From Allokutzneria oryzae (GTDB taxonomy: Bacteria > Actinomycetota > Actinomycetes > Mycobacteriales > Pseudonocardiaceae), in NCBI RefSeq assembly GCF_042429765.1, contig NZ_JBHLZU010000037.1, positions 44,832-108,831 of the forward strand: 64,000 bases of DNA, in the 5' to 3' direction. The notes below the pieces were generated by a model that saw only the letters and a list, made by a program, of their open reading frames with translations, made no database searches and was not told where the DNA came from. Each line of letters starts with the position of its first letter. Within the stretch, counting starts at the first letter, position 1. This document shows, one piece after another, positions 42,089-50,590 of the stretch. The position numbers and the translations under genes are program-made.

Positions 42089-43279
42089 ATGTCCGAGGTG
42101 TTCCTTGTCGACGGCGTCCGCACTCCGCAGGGGCGCTACGGCGGGGCGCTCGCCACCGTCCGCCCTGACGACCTCGCCGCGCTCGTGGTGGGCGAGGTGG
42201 TCCGCCGCTCGGGCGTGCCGGCCGACGCGATCGACGAGGTGATCCTCGGCGCCGCCAACCAGTCCGGCGAGGACAACCGCAACGTGGCGCGGATGGCCGT
42301 GCTGCTGGCGGGACTGCCGGATCGGACCCCGGGCTACACGGTGAACCGGCTCTGCGCCTCCGGCCTGACCGCCGTCACCTCGGCGGCACAGGCGGTGCGC
42401 GCCGGTGAGGCGGACATCGTGGTGGCGGGTGGTGTCGAGTCGATGACGCGCGCGCCGTGGGTGATGGCCAAGCCGGGCACTCCGTGGGCGCGGCCGGGCG
42501 AAGTCTTCGACACCTCGCTGGGCTGGCGCTTCACCAACCCGGCCCACGACGCCGAGACCACGCTGTCGATGGGCGAGACGGCCGAGGAGGTCGCCGCGCT
42601 CGACGGCATCACCCGTGCCGACAGCGACGCTTTCGCGCTGCGCAGCCACCAGCGGGCGATCGCGGCGATGGACGCGGGCCACTTCGATGCCGAGCTGGTC
42701 CCGGTGTCGGTGAAGTCGCGCTCCGGCACCACCGAGGTGACCGCCGACGAGGGACCGCGCCGCGAGACGACGCTGGAGAAGCTGGCTAGCCTGCGCACCG
42801 TCTTCCGCGAGGACGGCATCGTGACGGCAGGGTCGTCCTCGCCGTTGTCCGACGGCGCCTCCGCCGTCGTGGTGGCCAGCGAGGAAGCGGTCCGGCGGCA
42901 CAACCTGACCCCGCGCGCCCGGGTGGTCACCGGAGCGAGCGCGGGCGTCTCCCCGCACATCATGGGCATCGGCCCGGTCCCCGCCACGGAGAAGGCGCTG
43001 GCGCGCGCGGGCTGGGGAGTGGGCGATCTGGACGCGGTGGAGCTGAACGAGGCGTTCGCGGCGCAGAGCCTCGCGGTCATCCGCCGCCTGAAGCTGGACG
43101 AGGACCGGGTGAACGCCGACGGCGGCGCGATCGCGCTGGGCCACCCGTTGGGCTCTTCGGGAGCGCGCCTGGTGGTGACGCTGCTCGGCCGCATGGAACG
43201 CGAGAGCGCCCGTCGCGGCCTGGCGACCCTCTGCGTCGGGGTCGGCCAGGGCGCCGCCCTCCTCGTCGAACGCGTCTGA
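42089..43279 (+). CDS. acetyl-CoA C-acyltransferase (3-oxoadipyl-CoA thiolase type)
   Basis: 396 residues from the ATG at 42089. The active-site Cys is C89 in NRLCASG. The second set NEAFAAQSLAVI, GGAIALGHPLGSSGAR (His) and LCVGVGQG (Cys) is complete. In the paa context it cleaves 3-oxoadipyl-CoA and 3-oxo-5,6-dehydrosuberyl-CoA to acetyl-CoA and smaller acyl-CoA. It corresponds to PaaJ of E. coli. It is divergent from the paaIKR operon and followed by paaH. Confidence 0.92.
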   Translation: MSEVFLVDGVRTPQGRYGGALATVRPDDLAALVVGEVVRRSGVPADAIDEVILGAANQSGEDNRNVARMAVLLAGLPDRTPGYTVNRLCASGLTAVTSAAQAVRAGEADIVVAGGVESMTRAPWVMAKPGTPWARPGEVFDTSLGWRFTNPAHDAETTLSMGETAEEVAALDGITRADSDAFALRSHQRAIAAMDAGHFDAELVPVSVKSRSGTTEVTADEGPRRETTLEKLASLRTVFREDGIVTAGSSSPLSDGASAVVVASEEAVRRHNLTPRARVVTGASAGVSPHIMGIGPVPATEKALARAGWGVGDLDAVELNEAFAAQSLAVIRRLKLDEDRVNADGGAIALGHPLGSSGARLVVTLLGRMERESARRGLATLCVGVGQGAALLVERV

Positions 43280-43313
43280 TCCCCGGCTGTCAGGACGAAA
43301 CGGAGGAGTAGCG

Positions 43314-44171
43314 GTGGGTACTGAGGCGCCCGAGGTGGTCGGCGTGATCGGCGGCGGGCGGATGGGGGCGGGCATCGCCCAGGTCTTCGCCGCGGCCGGG
43401 GCCGGGGTCACCGTCGTGGAGAGCTCCGCCGACGCGGTCGCCGCGGCCAGGGACCGCATCGCGACGGGGCTGCGGCGGGCGCACGAGCGCGGCAAGCTCG
43501 ACGGCGAGCCCGCCGACGTCCTCGACCGCGTGCTCTTCGTGACCGAGGTCGGCGGGCTGCCGAAGAGCGCGGAGCTGGTCGTCGAGGCGGTGCCGGAGAC
43601 GCTCGCTCTCAAGCTCGACGTGCTGACCGCGGCCGAGGCGGTCGTCGGCGACGGCACGGTGCTGGCGACCAACACCAGCTCGCTGTCGATCACCGAGCTC
43701 GGCGCGGCACTGGCCCGCCCGCAGAACTTCCTCGGCATGCACTTCTTCAACCCGGTCCCGGCCTCCACGCTGATCGAGCTGGTCAGCGGCCCGGAAACGG
43801 CTTCGGTCACCACGCGGCGCGCCCTGCGGTGGGTGCACGCGCTCGGCAAGACGGAGGTCCTGGTCAAGGACTCGCCGGGCTTCGCGACCAGCCGCCTCGG
43901 CGTGCTGCTCGGGCTGGAGGCCATCCGCATGCTGGAGGAGGGCGTCGCCGACGCGGAGTCCATCGACCGCGCCATGGAGCAGGGCTACCGCCACCCGATG
44001 GGCCCGCTGCGCTCCACGGACCTGGTCGGGCTGGACGTCCGGCTGGCGATCGCGGAGTACCTGCACAAGACCCTGGGCGAGCGCTTCGCCCCACCGGCGC
44101 TGCTGCGCGAGAAGGTCGCCCGAGGCGAGCTGGGCCGCAAGTCCGGCCAGGGCTTCTACACCTGGGACTGA
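43314..44171 (+). CDS. paaH: 3-hydroxyacyl-CoA dehydrogenase
   Basis: 285 residues from a GTG with GGAGGAG upstream. The NAD motif is VIGGGRMGAGIAQVFAAAGA, then ELVVEAVPETLALKLD, LATNTSSLSITELG and the catalytic HFFNPVP (His). The C-terminal domain is helical with DSPGFATSRLG and GPLRSTDLVGLD. It oxidises the 3-hydroxy intermediate before the thiolase. The gene overlaps the convergent hypothetical gene by 16 bases. Confidence 0.93.
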   Translation: MGTEAPEVVGVIGGGRMGAGIAQVFAAAGAGVTVVESSADAVAAARDRIATGLRRAHERGKLDGEPADVLDRVLFVTEVGGLPKSAELVVEAVPETLALKLDVLTAAEAVVGDGTVLATNTSSLSITELGAALARPQNFLGMHFFNPVPASTLIELVSGPETASVTTRRALRWVHALGKTEVLVKDSPGFATSRLGVLLGLEAIRMLEEGVADAESIDRAMEQGYRHPMGPLRSTDLVGLDVRLAIAEYLHKTLGERFAPPALLREKVARGELGRKSGQGFYTWD

Positions 44172-44746
44172 CCTTCTGGCTCCGGGGTGAACTGGAAGAA
44201 GGTGTCCGCGTCGTCGGACGGGTAGGACAAACCGCTGGCGTCGATGACGTCCCGCAGCCGTGCCGCGGCCGCTCCGGCTGAACGCACGTCCTCCAGCTGT
44301 ACGTCGATGCCGGTGAAGTCCAGCCAGGCCTCCACGGAGAGGGGATCGAGTGCGTCCTCGAAGCTGTCGCTGTCGAAGACCCTCGCCGAGGCGCGGATCC
44401 TGGAGCCGCGCTGCTCGTGGATCTTCAGCTCGACCTCCTCGTAGAAGAGGTGGTAGCCGAGGTAGGCGCTCGCCTCGACCGGCTCCCCGGACTCCGTGCA
44501 CTCCACGGTCTGGCCCGCCATGTCGCGCCAGCTCGTCACGGGAAGGGGAACCGAGTCGACGGTCAGCGTCACCGCGGAGCTCTCGCTCTCCCCTTCGAGC
44601 ACCACTTCTGGGTAGAAGGTGAAGCACCAGGTCAAACAGGGCGCTGAGCCGTTCCCCTGGTTCTCGGACAGGCGGCCGCTCCACTCCCCGTCCGAGGAGG
44701 GGACCGGCTTGTTCACGTGCGGGCAGGCGTTCGTCTCATCGTGCAC
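44156..44746 (-). CDS. hypothetical protein
   Basis: 196 residues. It has a disordered acidic start with two cysteines (NACPHVNKPV; SAPCLTWCFTFYPEVVLEGE), a beta-rich middle (VTLTVDSVPLPVTSWRDMAG) and a helical end. No signal or membrane segment is visible. It converges on paaH with a 16-base overlap and is probably expressed independently. The family is not recognised, but codon bias is strong. Confidence 0.7.
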   Translation of the reverse strand: MHDETNACPHVNKPVPSSDGEWSGRLSENQGNGSAPCLTWCFTFYPEVVLEGESESSAVTLTVDSVPLPVTSWRDMAGQTVECTESGEPVEASAYLGYHLFYEEVELKIHEQRGSRIRASARVFDSDSFEDALDPLSVEAWLDFTGIDVQLEDVRSAGAAAARLRDVIDASGLSYPSDDADTFFQFTPEPEGQSQV

Positions 44747-44785
44747 GGCGGAGAGTTTGGCAGCACCCCCTGACAGGTTCGGGTG

Positions 44786-45607
44786 CTACGAACGGCCCGC
44801 CTGACGAACCACGAGATCGGCCACGGCCGCCATGCCCGCAGGCGTTGGGTGATAGCCGACGCGTCCCTGGCCGGGCTGGTACTTCTCCATCCACGGGCTC
44901 GGCGAGCAGGCGTCGTGAGTTGCGCTGGCGGACGCGGCGTCGACCACGGAGGCCTTCGTCTCCACGGCGGCTCGTCGGGTGGCGTCCCTGAGGCGGCTGG
45001 CGACGCCGCGCTCGAAGTCGACCTGTGCGGGGGTGAGCGGCACGCCGGTGCACGCGGGGCCGGTGCGCGGGAGCACGGTCAGGTAGTTGACCAGCAGGAC
45101 CTTGGCGCGGGGCGCCTTCTTCCGCACCGCGGTGACGACATCGCCGATCTTGGTGTGCACCGTCTTGAGCGCTTGGTCGATCGCTGCCGGGTCGACGGCG
45201 GGGCACTGCGCACCGCCGCTGGTCTGGCAGGAGTAGGCGAAGAGGCTGCCGACGTAGTTGACGTCGTTGCCGCCGATGGTGACGGTGACCAGCTTGGTGT
45301 TCGCGGTGACCGCGTCGACCTGGGGTGGCTGGCCGTGCTGCGGCGTGGTGAGCAGGTTCGCGGTGGTGGCGCCGCTGCACGTGGCGTCGGTGAGTGCCAG
45401 GTGGAGCTTGGCTGCCACCTGGCTGGCGTAGTTGTTCGCCGACCGCCCGCAGGCCGGCGGGCTGCCCGGCTTGCTGGGCGGGATGCCCGGCCCGGCGGCG
45501 AAAGAGCTGCCGAGCGCCACGTACTCCGCGCCCGAGGGGACAGTCCAGCCGGACACGGCCATGGACAGCGCGACGACGGCCCCGAGCACGTGAGTCACCC
45601 CAGTCAT
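44786..45607 (-). CDS. secreted SGNH/GDSL-family esterase
   Basis: 273 residues with a signal peptide MTGVTHVLGAVVALSMAVSG. Block I is YVALGSSFAAGPG (Ser), block III TVTIGGNDVNYVG (Gly/Asn) and block V a late YHPTPAGMAAVADL (His). Six or more cysteines (SPPACGRSANNYA, ATCSGAT, SCQTSGGAQC, ACTGVP, HDACSP) suggest disulfides, as in the actinomycete extracellular lipases. Substrate unknown. Confidence 0.9.
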   Translation of the reverse strand: MTGVTHVLGAVVALSMAVSGWTVPSGAEYVALGSSFAAGPGIPPSKPGSPPACGRSANNYASQVAAKLHLALTDATCSGATTANLLTTPQHGQPPQVDAVTANTKLVTVTIGGNDVNYVGSLFAYSCQTSGGAQCPAVDPAAIDQALKTVHTKIGDVVTAVRKKAPRAKVLLVNYLTVLPRTGPACTGVPLTPAQVDFERGVASRLRDATRRAAVETKASVVDAASASATHDACSPSPWMEKYQPGQGRVGYHPTPAGMAAVADLVVRQAGRS

Positions 45608-45660
45608 GGCGGCAGCCTAGGCCAGAACCCTGGCTGGTGGGACCCGCCGCTGCCCCTGCC

Positions 45661-45735
45661 CCTCATCTCGCGTTATGGAGCCTTAACGCGAGATGAGAGC
45701 GCTCTTTCGCGCATCAAGGTGACAAAACGCGAGAA
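45661..45735. repeat. dispersed palindromic repeat, family R copy (inverse orientation)
   Basis: The reverse complement reads CTCGCGTTTTGTCACCTTG and so on, matching the copies at 33621 and 63791 along their length. Its left 30 bases are themselves a tight palindrome (ATCTCGCGTTA/TTAACGCGAGAT). It lies between the divergent esterase and paaZ genes, about 90 bases from the PaaR operator. Confidence 0.8.
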
Positions 45736-45824
45736 CCCTGACCGCGCCGGCCAGGCCACGCGCGCACGGGGGTACGACGGGCCCCTGGCTGGTGGGGCTC
45801 GCCGCTGCTACCGTAGCCGGAGAA

Positions 45825-45846
45825 CCTGAACGAACGGTCGGTAAGT
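45825..45846. promoter_or_regulatory. PaaR operator 2
   Basis: The reverse complement begins ACTTACCGACCGTTCG, close to the site at 42024 and to the actinomycete PaaR consensus, with a weaker right arm. It lies 34 bases before the paaZ start, so it can repress paaZABCDE. Confidence 0.75.
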
Positions 45847-45879
45847 CCTGGTACGCATCATCGAGGAGGTCGGTCGTCG

Positions 45880-47913
45880 ATGGCCCCGCTGCGCAGTTAC
45901 GTCTCCGGTGGTTGGTTCACGCCCACTGAGGACGGCTCGCCGTTGCACGACGCGGTCACCGGTGAGCAGGTCGCGAGCATCTCCAGCAAGGGCATCGACA
46001 TGGCGGCCGCACTGGAGCACGGTCGCCGGGTAGGTGGGCCCGCGCTGCGCGAGCTGACCTTCCACCAGCGCGCCGCGTTGCTGAAGGCGCTCGCGTCCCA
46101 CCTGCGGGAGCACCGCGACGAGCTGTACGCGCTCTCCGCGCGCACCGGCGCCACCCGCACCGACTCGATGGTCGACATCGACGGCGGCATCGGCGTGCTC
46201 TTCGGCTACGGCAGCAAGGGGCGTCGCGAGATGCCCAACGACACCGTCTACATCGACGGCAACGTGGAGCCGCTGAGCAAGGGCGGGACGTTCCTCGGCC
46301 AGCACATCTGCACTCCGCTGCGCGGCGTCGCGGTCCAGATCAACGCGTTCAACTTCCCCGTGTGGGGGCCGCTGGAGAAGTTCGCGCCCGCGTTCGTCGC
46401 CGGGGTCCCGACGCTGGTCAAGCCCGCCAGCCAGACCGCGTACCTGACCGCGCGGCTGGTCGAGCTGATCATCGAGTCCGGGCTCCTCCCCGAGGGCACC
46501 CTCCAGCTCGTCAGCGGCGGCGCGGGGGACCTGCTGGACCACCTCACCGAGCAGGACCTGGTCTCCTTCACCGGCTCCGCCTCCACCGCGCAGCTGCTGC
46601 GCGCGCACCCCCGGATCATCGGCAACGCCGTGCGGTTCAACGCCGAGGCGGACTCGCTGAACTGCTCGATCCTCGGCCCGGACGCGAAGGCGGGCACGCC
46701 CGAGTTCGACCTGTTCGTCAAGGCGCTGACCACCGAGATGACCGTCAAGGCCGGGCAGAAGTGCACCGCGATCCGCCGCGCCTTCGTCCCGGCCGAGCTG
46801 ATGGACGACGTCGCCGAGGCCGTCAGCGCGCGGCTGGCGAAGGTCAAGGTCGGCAACCCCGCGAGCGAGGGCGTCCGGATGGGCGCGCTGGCCGGGCTCG
46901 AACAGCGCGAGGAGGTTCGGCGCTCGCTCAAGGCGTTGATGGAGGTCGGCCGTCCCGTCTTCGGCAGCCCGGACCACGTGGACGTGATCGACGCCGATGC
47001 CGAGCGCGGCGCGTTCATGTCGCCGATCCTGCTCCGCGTCGACGACGCCGAGCACGCCCAGCCGCACGAGGTCGAGGCGTTCGGCCCGGTCTCCACGCTG
47101 ATGCCCTACACCTCCACCGAGCACGTGATCTCCCTTGCCGCACGCGGAAAGGGCAGCCTCGTCGGCTCCGTCGTGACCGGCGACACGGGCTTCGCCTGCG
47201 ACGTCGTGCTCGGGGTCGCGCCGTGGCACGGCCGCCTGCTCGTGCTGGACACCGACAGCGCGAAGGAGTCCACCGGCCACGGTTCGCCCATGCCGCACCT
47301 GGTGCACGGTGGTCCAGGCAGGGCCGGTGGCGGCGAGGAGATGGGCGGCATCCGGGGCGTCCTGCACCACATGCAGCGCACCGCGATCCAGGGCAGCCCC
47401 AAGGTTCTCACCGCGGTCACCAACCGCTGGGTGACCGGCGCCGACCGCAACGACGACGGCGCGCACCCGTTCCGGAAGTCCTTGGCGCAGCTGCGGATCG
47501 GTGACACCGTGGTCGCGGGGCCTCGGCTGGTGACCCAGGAGGACGTGGACCACTTCGCGGAGTTCACCGGCGACAAGTTCTACGCGCACACCGATCCCGA
47601 AGCCGCCGCGGCGAACCCGTTCTTCGAGGGCATCGTGGCGCACGGGTACCTGGTGGTGTCGCTGGCCGCCGGACTGTTCGTCGACCCGGCGCCCGGTCCC
47701 GTGCTGGCCAACTACGGCTTGGAGAACCTGCGGTTCCTCACGCCGACCTACCCCGGTGACGAGCTGACCGTGACGCTGACGGCCAAGCAGATCACGCCGC
47801 GCCAGGACGCCGAGCACGGCGAGGTGCGCTGGGACGCCGACGTGACCAACCAGAACGGCGAGTCCGTCGCGAAGTACGACGTGTTGACGTTGGTGGCGAA
47901 GAACGATGGATGA
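45880..47913 (+). CDS. paaZ: oxepin-CoA hydrolase / 3-oxo-5,6-dehydrosuberyl-CoA semialdehyde dehydrogenase
   Basis: 677 residues, the full bifunctional length. The N-terminal aldehyde dehydrogenase domain (1-520) has INAFNFPVWGPLEKFAPAFV and the catalytic C295 (AGQKCTAIRRA). The C-terminal MaoC hot-dog hydratase domain (about 535-677) has the DVDHFAEFTGDKFYAHTDPE and FEGIVAHGYLVVSLAAGLF catalytic Asp/His. It opens the oxepin ring and oxidises the aldehyde. GAGGAGG precedes the ATG, and the stop overlaps paaA by eight bases. Confidence 0.96.
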   Translation: MAPLRSYVSGGWFTPTEDGSPLHDAVTGEQVASISSKGIDMAAALEHGRRVGGPALRELTFHQRAALLKALASHLREHRDELYALSARTGATRTDSMVDIDGGIGVLFGYGSKGRREMPNDTVYIDGNVEPLSKGGTFLGQHICTPLRGVAVQINAFNFPVWGPLEKFAPAFVAGVPTLVKPASQTAYLTARLVELIIESGLLPEGTLQLVSGGAGDLLDHLTEQDLVSFTGSASTAQLLRAHPRIIGNAVRFNAEADSLNCSILGPDAKAGTPEFDLFVKALTTEMTVKAGQKCTAIRRAFVPAELMDDVAEAVSARLAKVKVGNPASEGVRMGALAGLEQREEVRRSLKALMEVGRPVFGSPDHVDVIDADAERGAFMSPILLRVDDAEHAQPHEVEAFGPVSTLMPYTSTEHVISLAARGKGSLVGSVVTGDTGFACDVVLGVAPWHGRLLVLDTDSAKESTGHGSPMPHLVHGGPGRAGGGEEMGGIRGVLHHMQRTAIQGSPKVLTAVTNRWVTGADRNDDGAHPFRKSLAQLRIGDTVVAGPRLVTQEDVDHFAEFTGDKFYAHTDPEAAAANPFFEGIVAHGYLVVSLAAGLFVDPAPGPVLANYGLENLRFLTPTYPGDELTVTLTAKQITPRQDAEHGEVRWDADVTNQNGESVAKYDVLTLVAKNDG

Positions 47914-48829
47914 CCAGGAACTGCTTGAGCACTTCGAGCGCACCGTCCAGCGGGACCAGCGGATCGAGCCGAGGGACTGGATGCCCGACGGCTACCGCAA
48001 GACGCTGATCCGGCAGATCGCGCAGCACGCGCACTCCGAGATCATCGGCATGCAGCCGGAAGGCGCGTGGATCACCCGCGCGCCCTCGTTGCGGCGCAAG
48101 GCGATCCTGCTGGCGAAGGTGCAGGACGAGGCGGGCCACGGGCTCTACCTCTACGCCGCGACCGAGACGCTGGGCGTGGACCGCGCCGAGCTGACCGAGA
48201 ACCTCATCGAGGGCAGGCAGAAGTACTCCTCGATCTTCAACTACCCCACGCCGAGCTTCGCCGACGTCGGCGTGATCGGCTGGCTGGTGGACGGCGCGGC
48301 CATCTGCAACCAGGTGCCGCTGTGCCGGACCTCCTACGGGCCGTACGCCCGGGCGATGATCCGGGTGTGCAAGGAGGAGTCCTTCCACCAGCGCCAGGGC
48401 TACGAGCTGCTGATGACCATGATGCGCGGCAGCTCCGAACAGCGGGACATGGTGCAGGACGCGGTCAACCGCTGGTGGTGGCCGTCGCTGATGATGTTCG
48501 GCCCGCCGGACGGCGACTCGCCGAACACCGCGCGCTCGATGGCGTGGCGGATCAAGCGCCACACCAACGACGAGCTGCGGCAGAAGTTCGTTGACATGAC
48601 GGTGCCGCAGGCGGAGAAGCTCGGCGTGACACTGCCGGACCCGGAGCTGAGGTGGAACGCCGAGCGCGAGCACTACGACTTCGGTGAGCCGGACTGGGCG
48701 GAGCTCAAGCGGGTCATCTCCGGAGGCGGCGAGTGCAACGCCGAGCGCGTCGAGCACCGCCGCAGGGCCCACGAGGACGGCGCCTGGGTCCGCGAGGCCG
48801 CCGTGGCCCACGCCGCGAGGCGGTCATGA
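47906..48829 (+). CDS. paaA: ring 1,2-phenylacetyl-CoA epoxidase, oxygenase subunit A
   Basis: 307 residues. The di-iron ligands lie in HAHSEIIGMQPEGAW, KVQDEAGHGLYLY (ExxH) and CKEESFHQRQGYELL (ExxH). Flanking segments such as WWWPSLMMFGPPDGDSPNTA are characteristic of PaaA. With PaaB, PaaC and PaaE it epoxidises phenylacetyl-CoA. A strong inverted repeat follows the stop. Confidence 0.97.
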   Translation: MDDQELLEHFERTVQRDQRIEPRDWMPDGYRKTLIRQIAQHAHSEIIGMQPEGAWITRAPSLRRKAILLAKVQDEAGHGLYLYAATETLGVDRAELTENLIEGRQKYSSIFNYPTPSFADVGVIGWLVDGAAICNQVPLCRTSYGPYARAMIRVCKEESFHQRQGYELLMTMMRGSSEQRDMVQDAVNRWWWPSLMMFGPPDGDSPNTARSMAWRIKRHTNDELRQKFVDMTVPQAEKLGVTLPDPELRWNAEREHYDFGEPDWAELKRVISGGGECNAERVEHRRRAHEDGAWVREAAVAHAARRS

Positions 48830-48831
48830 CG

Positions 48832-48893
48832 GCCATTCGCGGGCTTATGGACGTGTTCAGAGCCCCGGAGAGGTCCATAAGCCCGCGAATGGC
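48832..48893 (+). repeat. 21-bp perfect inverted repeat between paaA and paaB
   Basis: The arms (48832-48852 and 48873-48893, starting GCCATTCGCGGGCTTATGGA) are exact reverse complements separated by 20 bases. The hairpin begins three bases after the paaA stop and ends 15 bases before the paaB start. It could stabilise the upstream message, dampen downstream expression or be a mobile repeat. Confidence 0.85.
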
Positions 48894-48908
48894 GAAGGAA
48901 GGTGCAGT

Positions 48909-49205
48909 GTGAGTGAGCAGCGCAGGGCGGCATGGCCGTTGTGGGAGGTCTTCGTGCGCGGGCGGCGCGGGTTGAACCACGTGCACGTGGGCTCGCTGCA
49001 CGCGGCCGACGCGCAGATGGCGGTGCACAACGCGCGCGACCTCTACACCCGCCGCAACGAGGGCGTGAGCATCTGGGTGGTGCCCGCCGAGGCGATCACC
49101 GCGTCCAGCCCGGACGAGAAGGACCCGATGTTCGCGCCGAGCGGGGACAAGGTCTACCGGCACCCCACGTTCTACGACATCCCCGACGACGTCCCGCACA
49201 TGTGA
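48909..49205 (+). CDS. paaB: phenylacetyl-CoA epoxidase subunit B
   Basis: 98 residues from a GTG, with GAAGGTGCAG upstream. It begins MSEQRRAAWPLWEVFVRGRR, followed by GLNHVHVGSLHAADAQMAVH and ARDLYTRRNEGVSIWVVPA, the full PaaB signature. It helps assemble the PaaABCE complex. It ends seven bases before paaC. Confidence 0.97.
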   Translation: MSEQRRAAWPLWEVFVRGRRGLNHVHVGSLHAADAQMAVHNARDLYTRRNEGVSIWVVPAEAITASSPDEKDPMFAPSGDKVYRHPTFYDIPDDVPHM

Positions 49206-49212
49206 GGCACAC

Positions 49213-50103
49213 GTGAACAACGCCTACGACGGGCTGAACGAGGAGCACGGGGACGACGCGCGCTGGGCGTACGGCACCGGCTTCGCCGACGAGCTGTCCG
49301 GAGTGGACAGGGCTTTTCCGTCCACAGTGGACAAGAGCGACCTCGCGGCGTACGCGCTGATGCTCGGCGACGACGCGCTCGTGCTGGCACAGCGCACCAG
49401 CGAGTGGTGCTCCCGCGCGCCGGAGCTGGAGGAGGACGTCGCGCTGGCCAACATCGCGCTCGACCTGCTCGGCCAGGCGCGGTTGCTGCTGACGCGGGCC
49501 GGTGAGGCGGGGGAGCGGCCCGCCGAGGCCCCGGAGCACGTGCCGGACGAGGACGCGCTGGCGTACTTCCGCACCGCGGAGCGGTTCCGCAACGTGCGCA
49601 TGGTCGAGCTGGCCAACGGCGACTTCGCGGACACGATCGCGCGGCTGCTGTTGTTCTCCTGCCAGCGGTTGGCGCTGTTCACCCGGCTCTCCGCCTCCGC
49701 CGACCCGGTGCTCGCCGCGGTGGCGGCCAAGGGGGTCAAGGAGCTCGCCTACCACCGCGACCACGCCGCGCGCTGGACGATGCGCCTCGGTGACGGGACC
49801 GAGGAGTCCCGCCGCCGGATGATCGCCGCGCTCGACCGCGTGTGGCCGTACCTGGACGAGCTGTTCACCGCGCACCCGGTCGAGCAAAGGCTTGCCGCAC
49901 AAGGCGTCGCCGTTGATCCGGCCGATCTCCGGTCCGAAGTGGACGATGTGCTGGACCAGGTCCTCGTCGCCGCGACGCTGACGCGGCCGAAGGCGGCGAC
50001 GGCACCGGGCGGTGGTCGCGACGGCAGCCACACCGGTGTGCTCGCGGAGATGCTGTCGGAGATGCAGGTGCTCGCGCGCGCCCTGCCGGAGGCCACATGG
50101 TGA
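49213..50103 (+). CDS. paaC: phenylacetyl-CoA epoxidase subunit C
   Basis: 296 residues from a GTG. It has the helical ferritin-like fold with LAAYALMLGDDALVLAQRTS, DVALANIALDLLGQARLLLT and KGVKELAYHRDHAARWTMRL. Typical PaaC proteins are about 250 residues; an extended N terminus and a C-terminal Gly-rich insert account for the difference. It is the structural partner of PaaA. It overlaps paaD. Confidence 0.95.
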   Translation: MNNAYDGLNEEHGDDARWAYGTGFADELSGVDRAFPSTVDKSDLAAYALMLGDDALVLAQRTSEWCSRAPELEEDVALANIALDLLGQARLLLTRAGEAGERPAEAPEHVPDEDALAYFRTAERFRNVRMVELANGDFADTIARLLLFSCQRLALFTRLSASADPVLAAVAAKGVKELAYHRDHAARWTMRLGDGTEESRRRMIAALDRVWPYLDELFTAHPVEQRLAAQGVAVDPADLRSEVDDVLDQVLVAATLTRPKAATAPGGGRDGSHTGVLAEMLSEMQVLARALPEATW

Positions 50104-50588
50104 CCGCTCGCGAGGTGGTGGGCACGGTCACCGATCCCGAGCTGCCGATGCTGTCCCTCGTGGACCTCGGCGTGGTGCGGGACGTCCGGGACGAGGACGG
50201 GCGCGTGGTCGTGGTGATCACGCCGACCTACTCGGGCTGCCCCGCCTTGGTGGAGATGCGCGAGGACCTGCTGAACGCCTTGCGCACCAACGGTTTCGAG
50301 GACGCCGAGGTGCGCACCGTGCTCAGCCCGGCGTGGACGACGGACTGGATGACCGAGGACGGCCGCCGCAAGCTCGCCGAGGCCGGGATCTCCCCGCCCG
50401 GCCGGATCGGTCCGCGTCCGGCGGGGCCGGTGCCCCTGCGCCTCGACCCGCCAGCACCCCGCCTGGCCTGCCCGCGGTGCGGCTCCGCCGACACCGAGGA
50501 GCTGTCGCGGTTCAGCGCCACCGCGTGCAAGGCGCTGCACCGCTGCCGCTCCTGCCGCGAGCCGTTCGAGTACTTCAAGGAGATCTGA
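50097..50588 (+). CDS. paaD: PaaD, Fe-S assembly-type accessory protein
   Basis: 163 residues. The N-terminal MIP18/DUF59 domain has VTDPELPMLSLVDLGVVRDV and ITPTYSGCPALVEM. The C-terminal zinc-ribbon has CPRCGSADTEELSRFSATAC and CRSCREPFEYF. PaaD matures the metal centres of the epoxidase. It overlaps paaC and precedes paaE. Confidence 0.95.
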   Translation: MVTAREVVGTVTDPELPMLSLVDLGVVRDVRDEDGRVVVVITPTYSGCPALVEMREDLLNALRTNGFEDAEVRTVLSPAWTTDWMTEDGRRKLAEAGISPPGRIGPRPAGPVPLRLDPPAPRLACPRCGSADTEELSRFSATACKALHRCRSCREPFEYFKEI

Positions 50589-50590
50589 CC

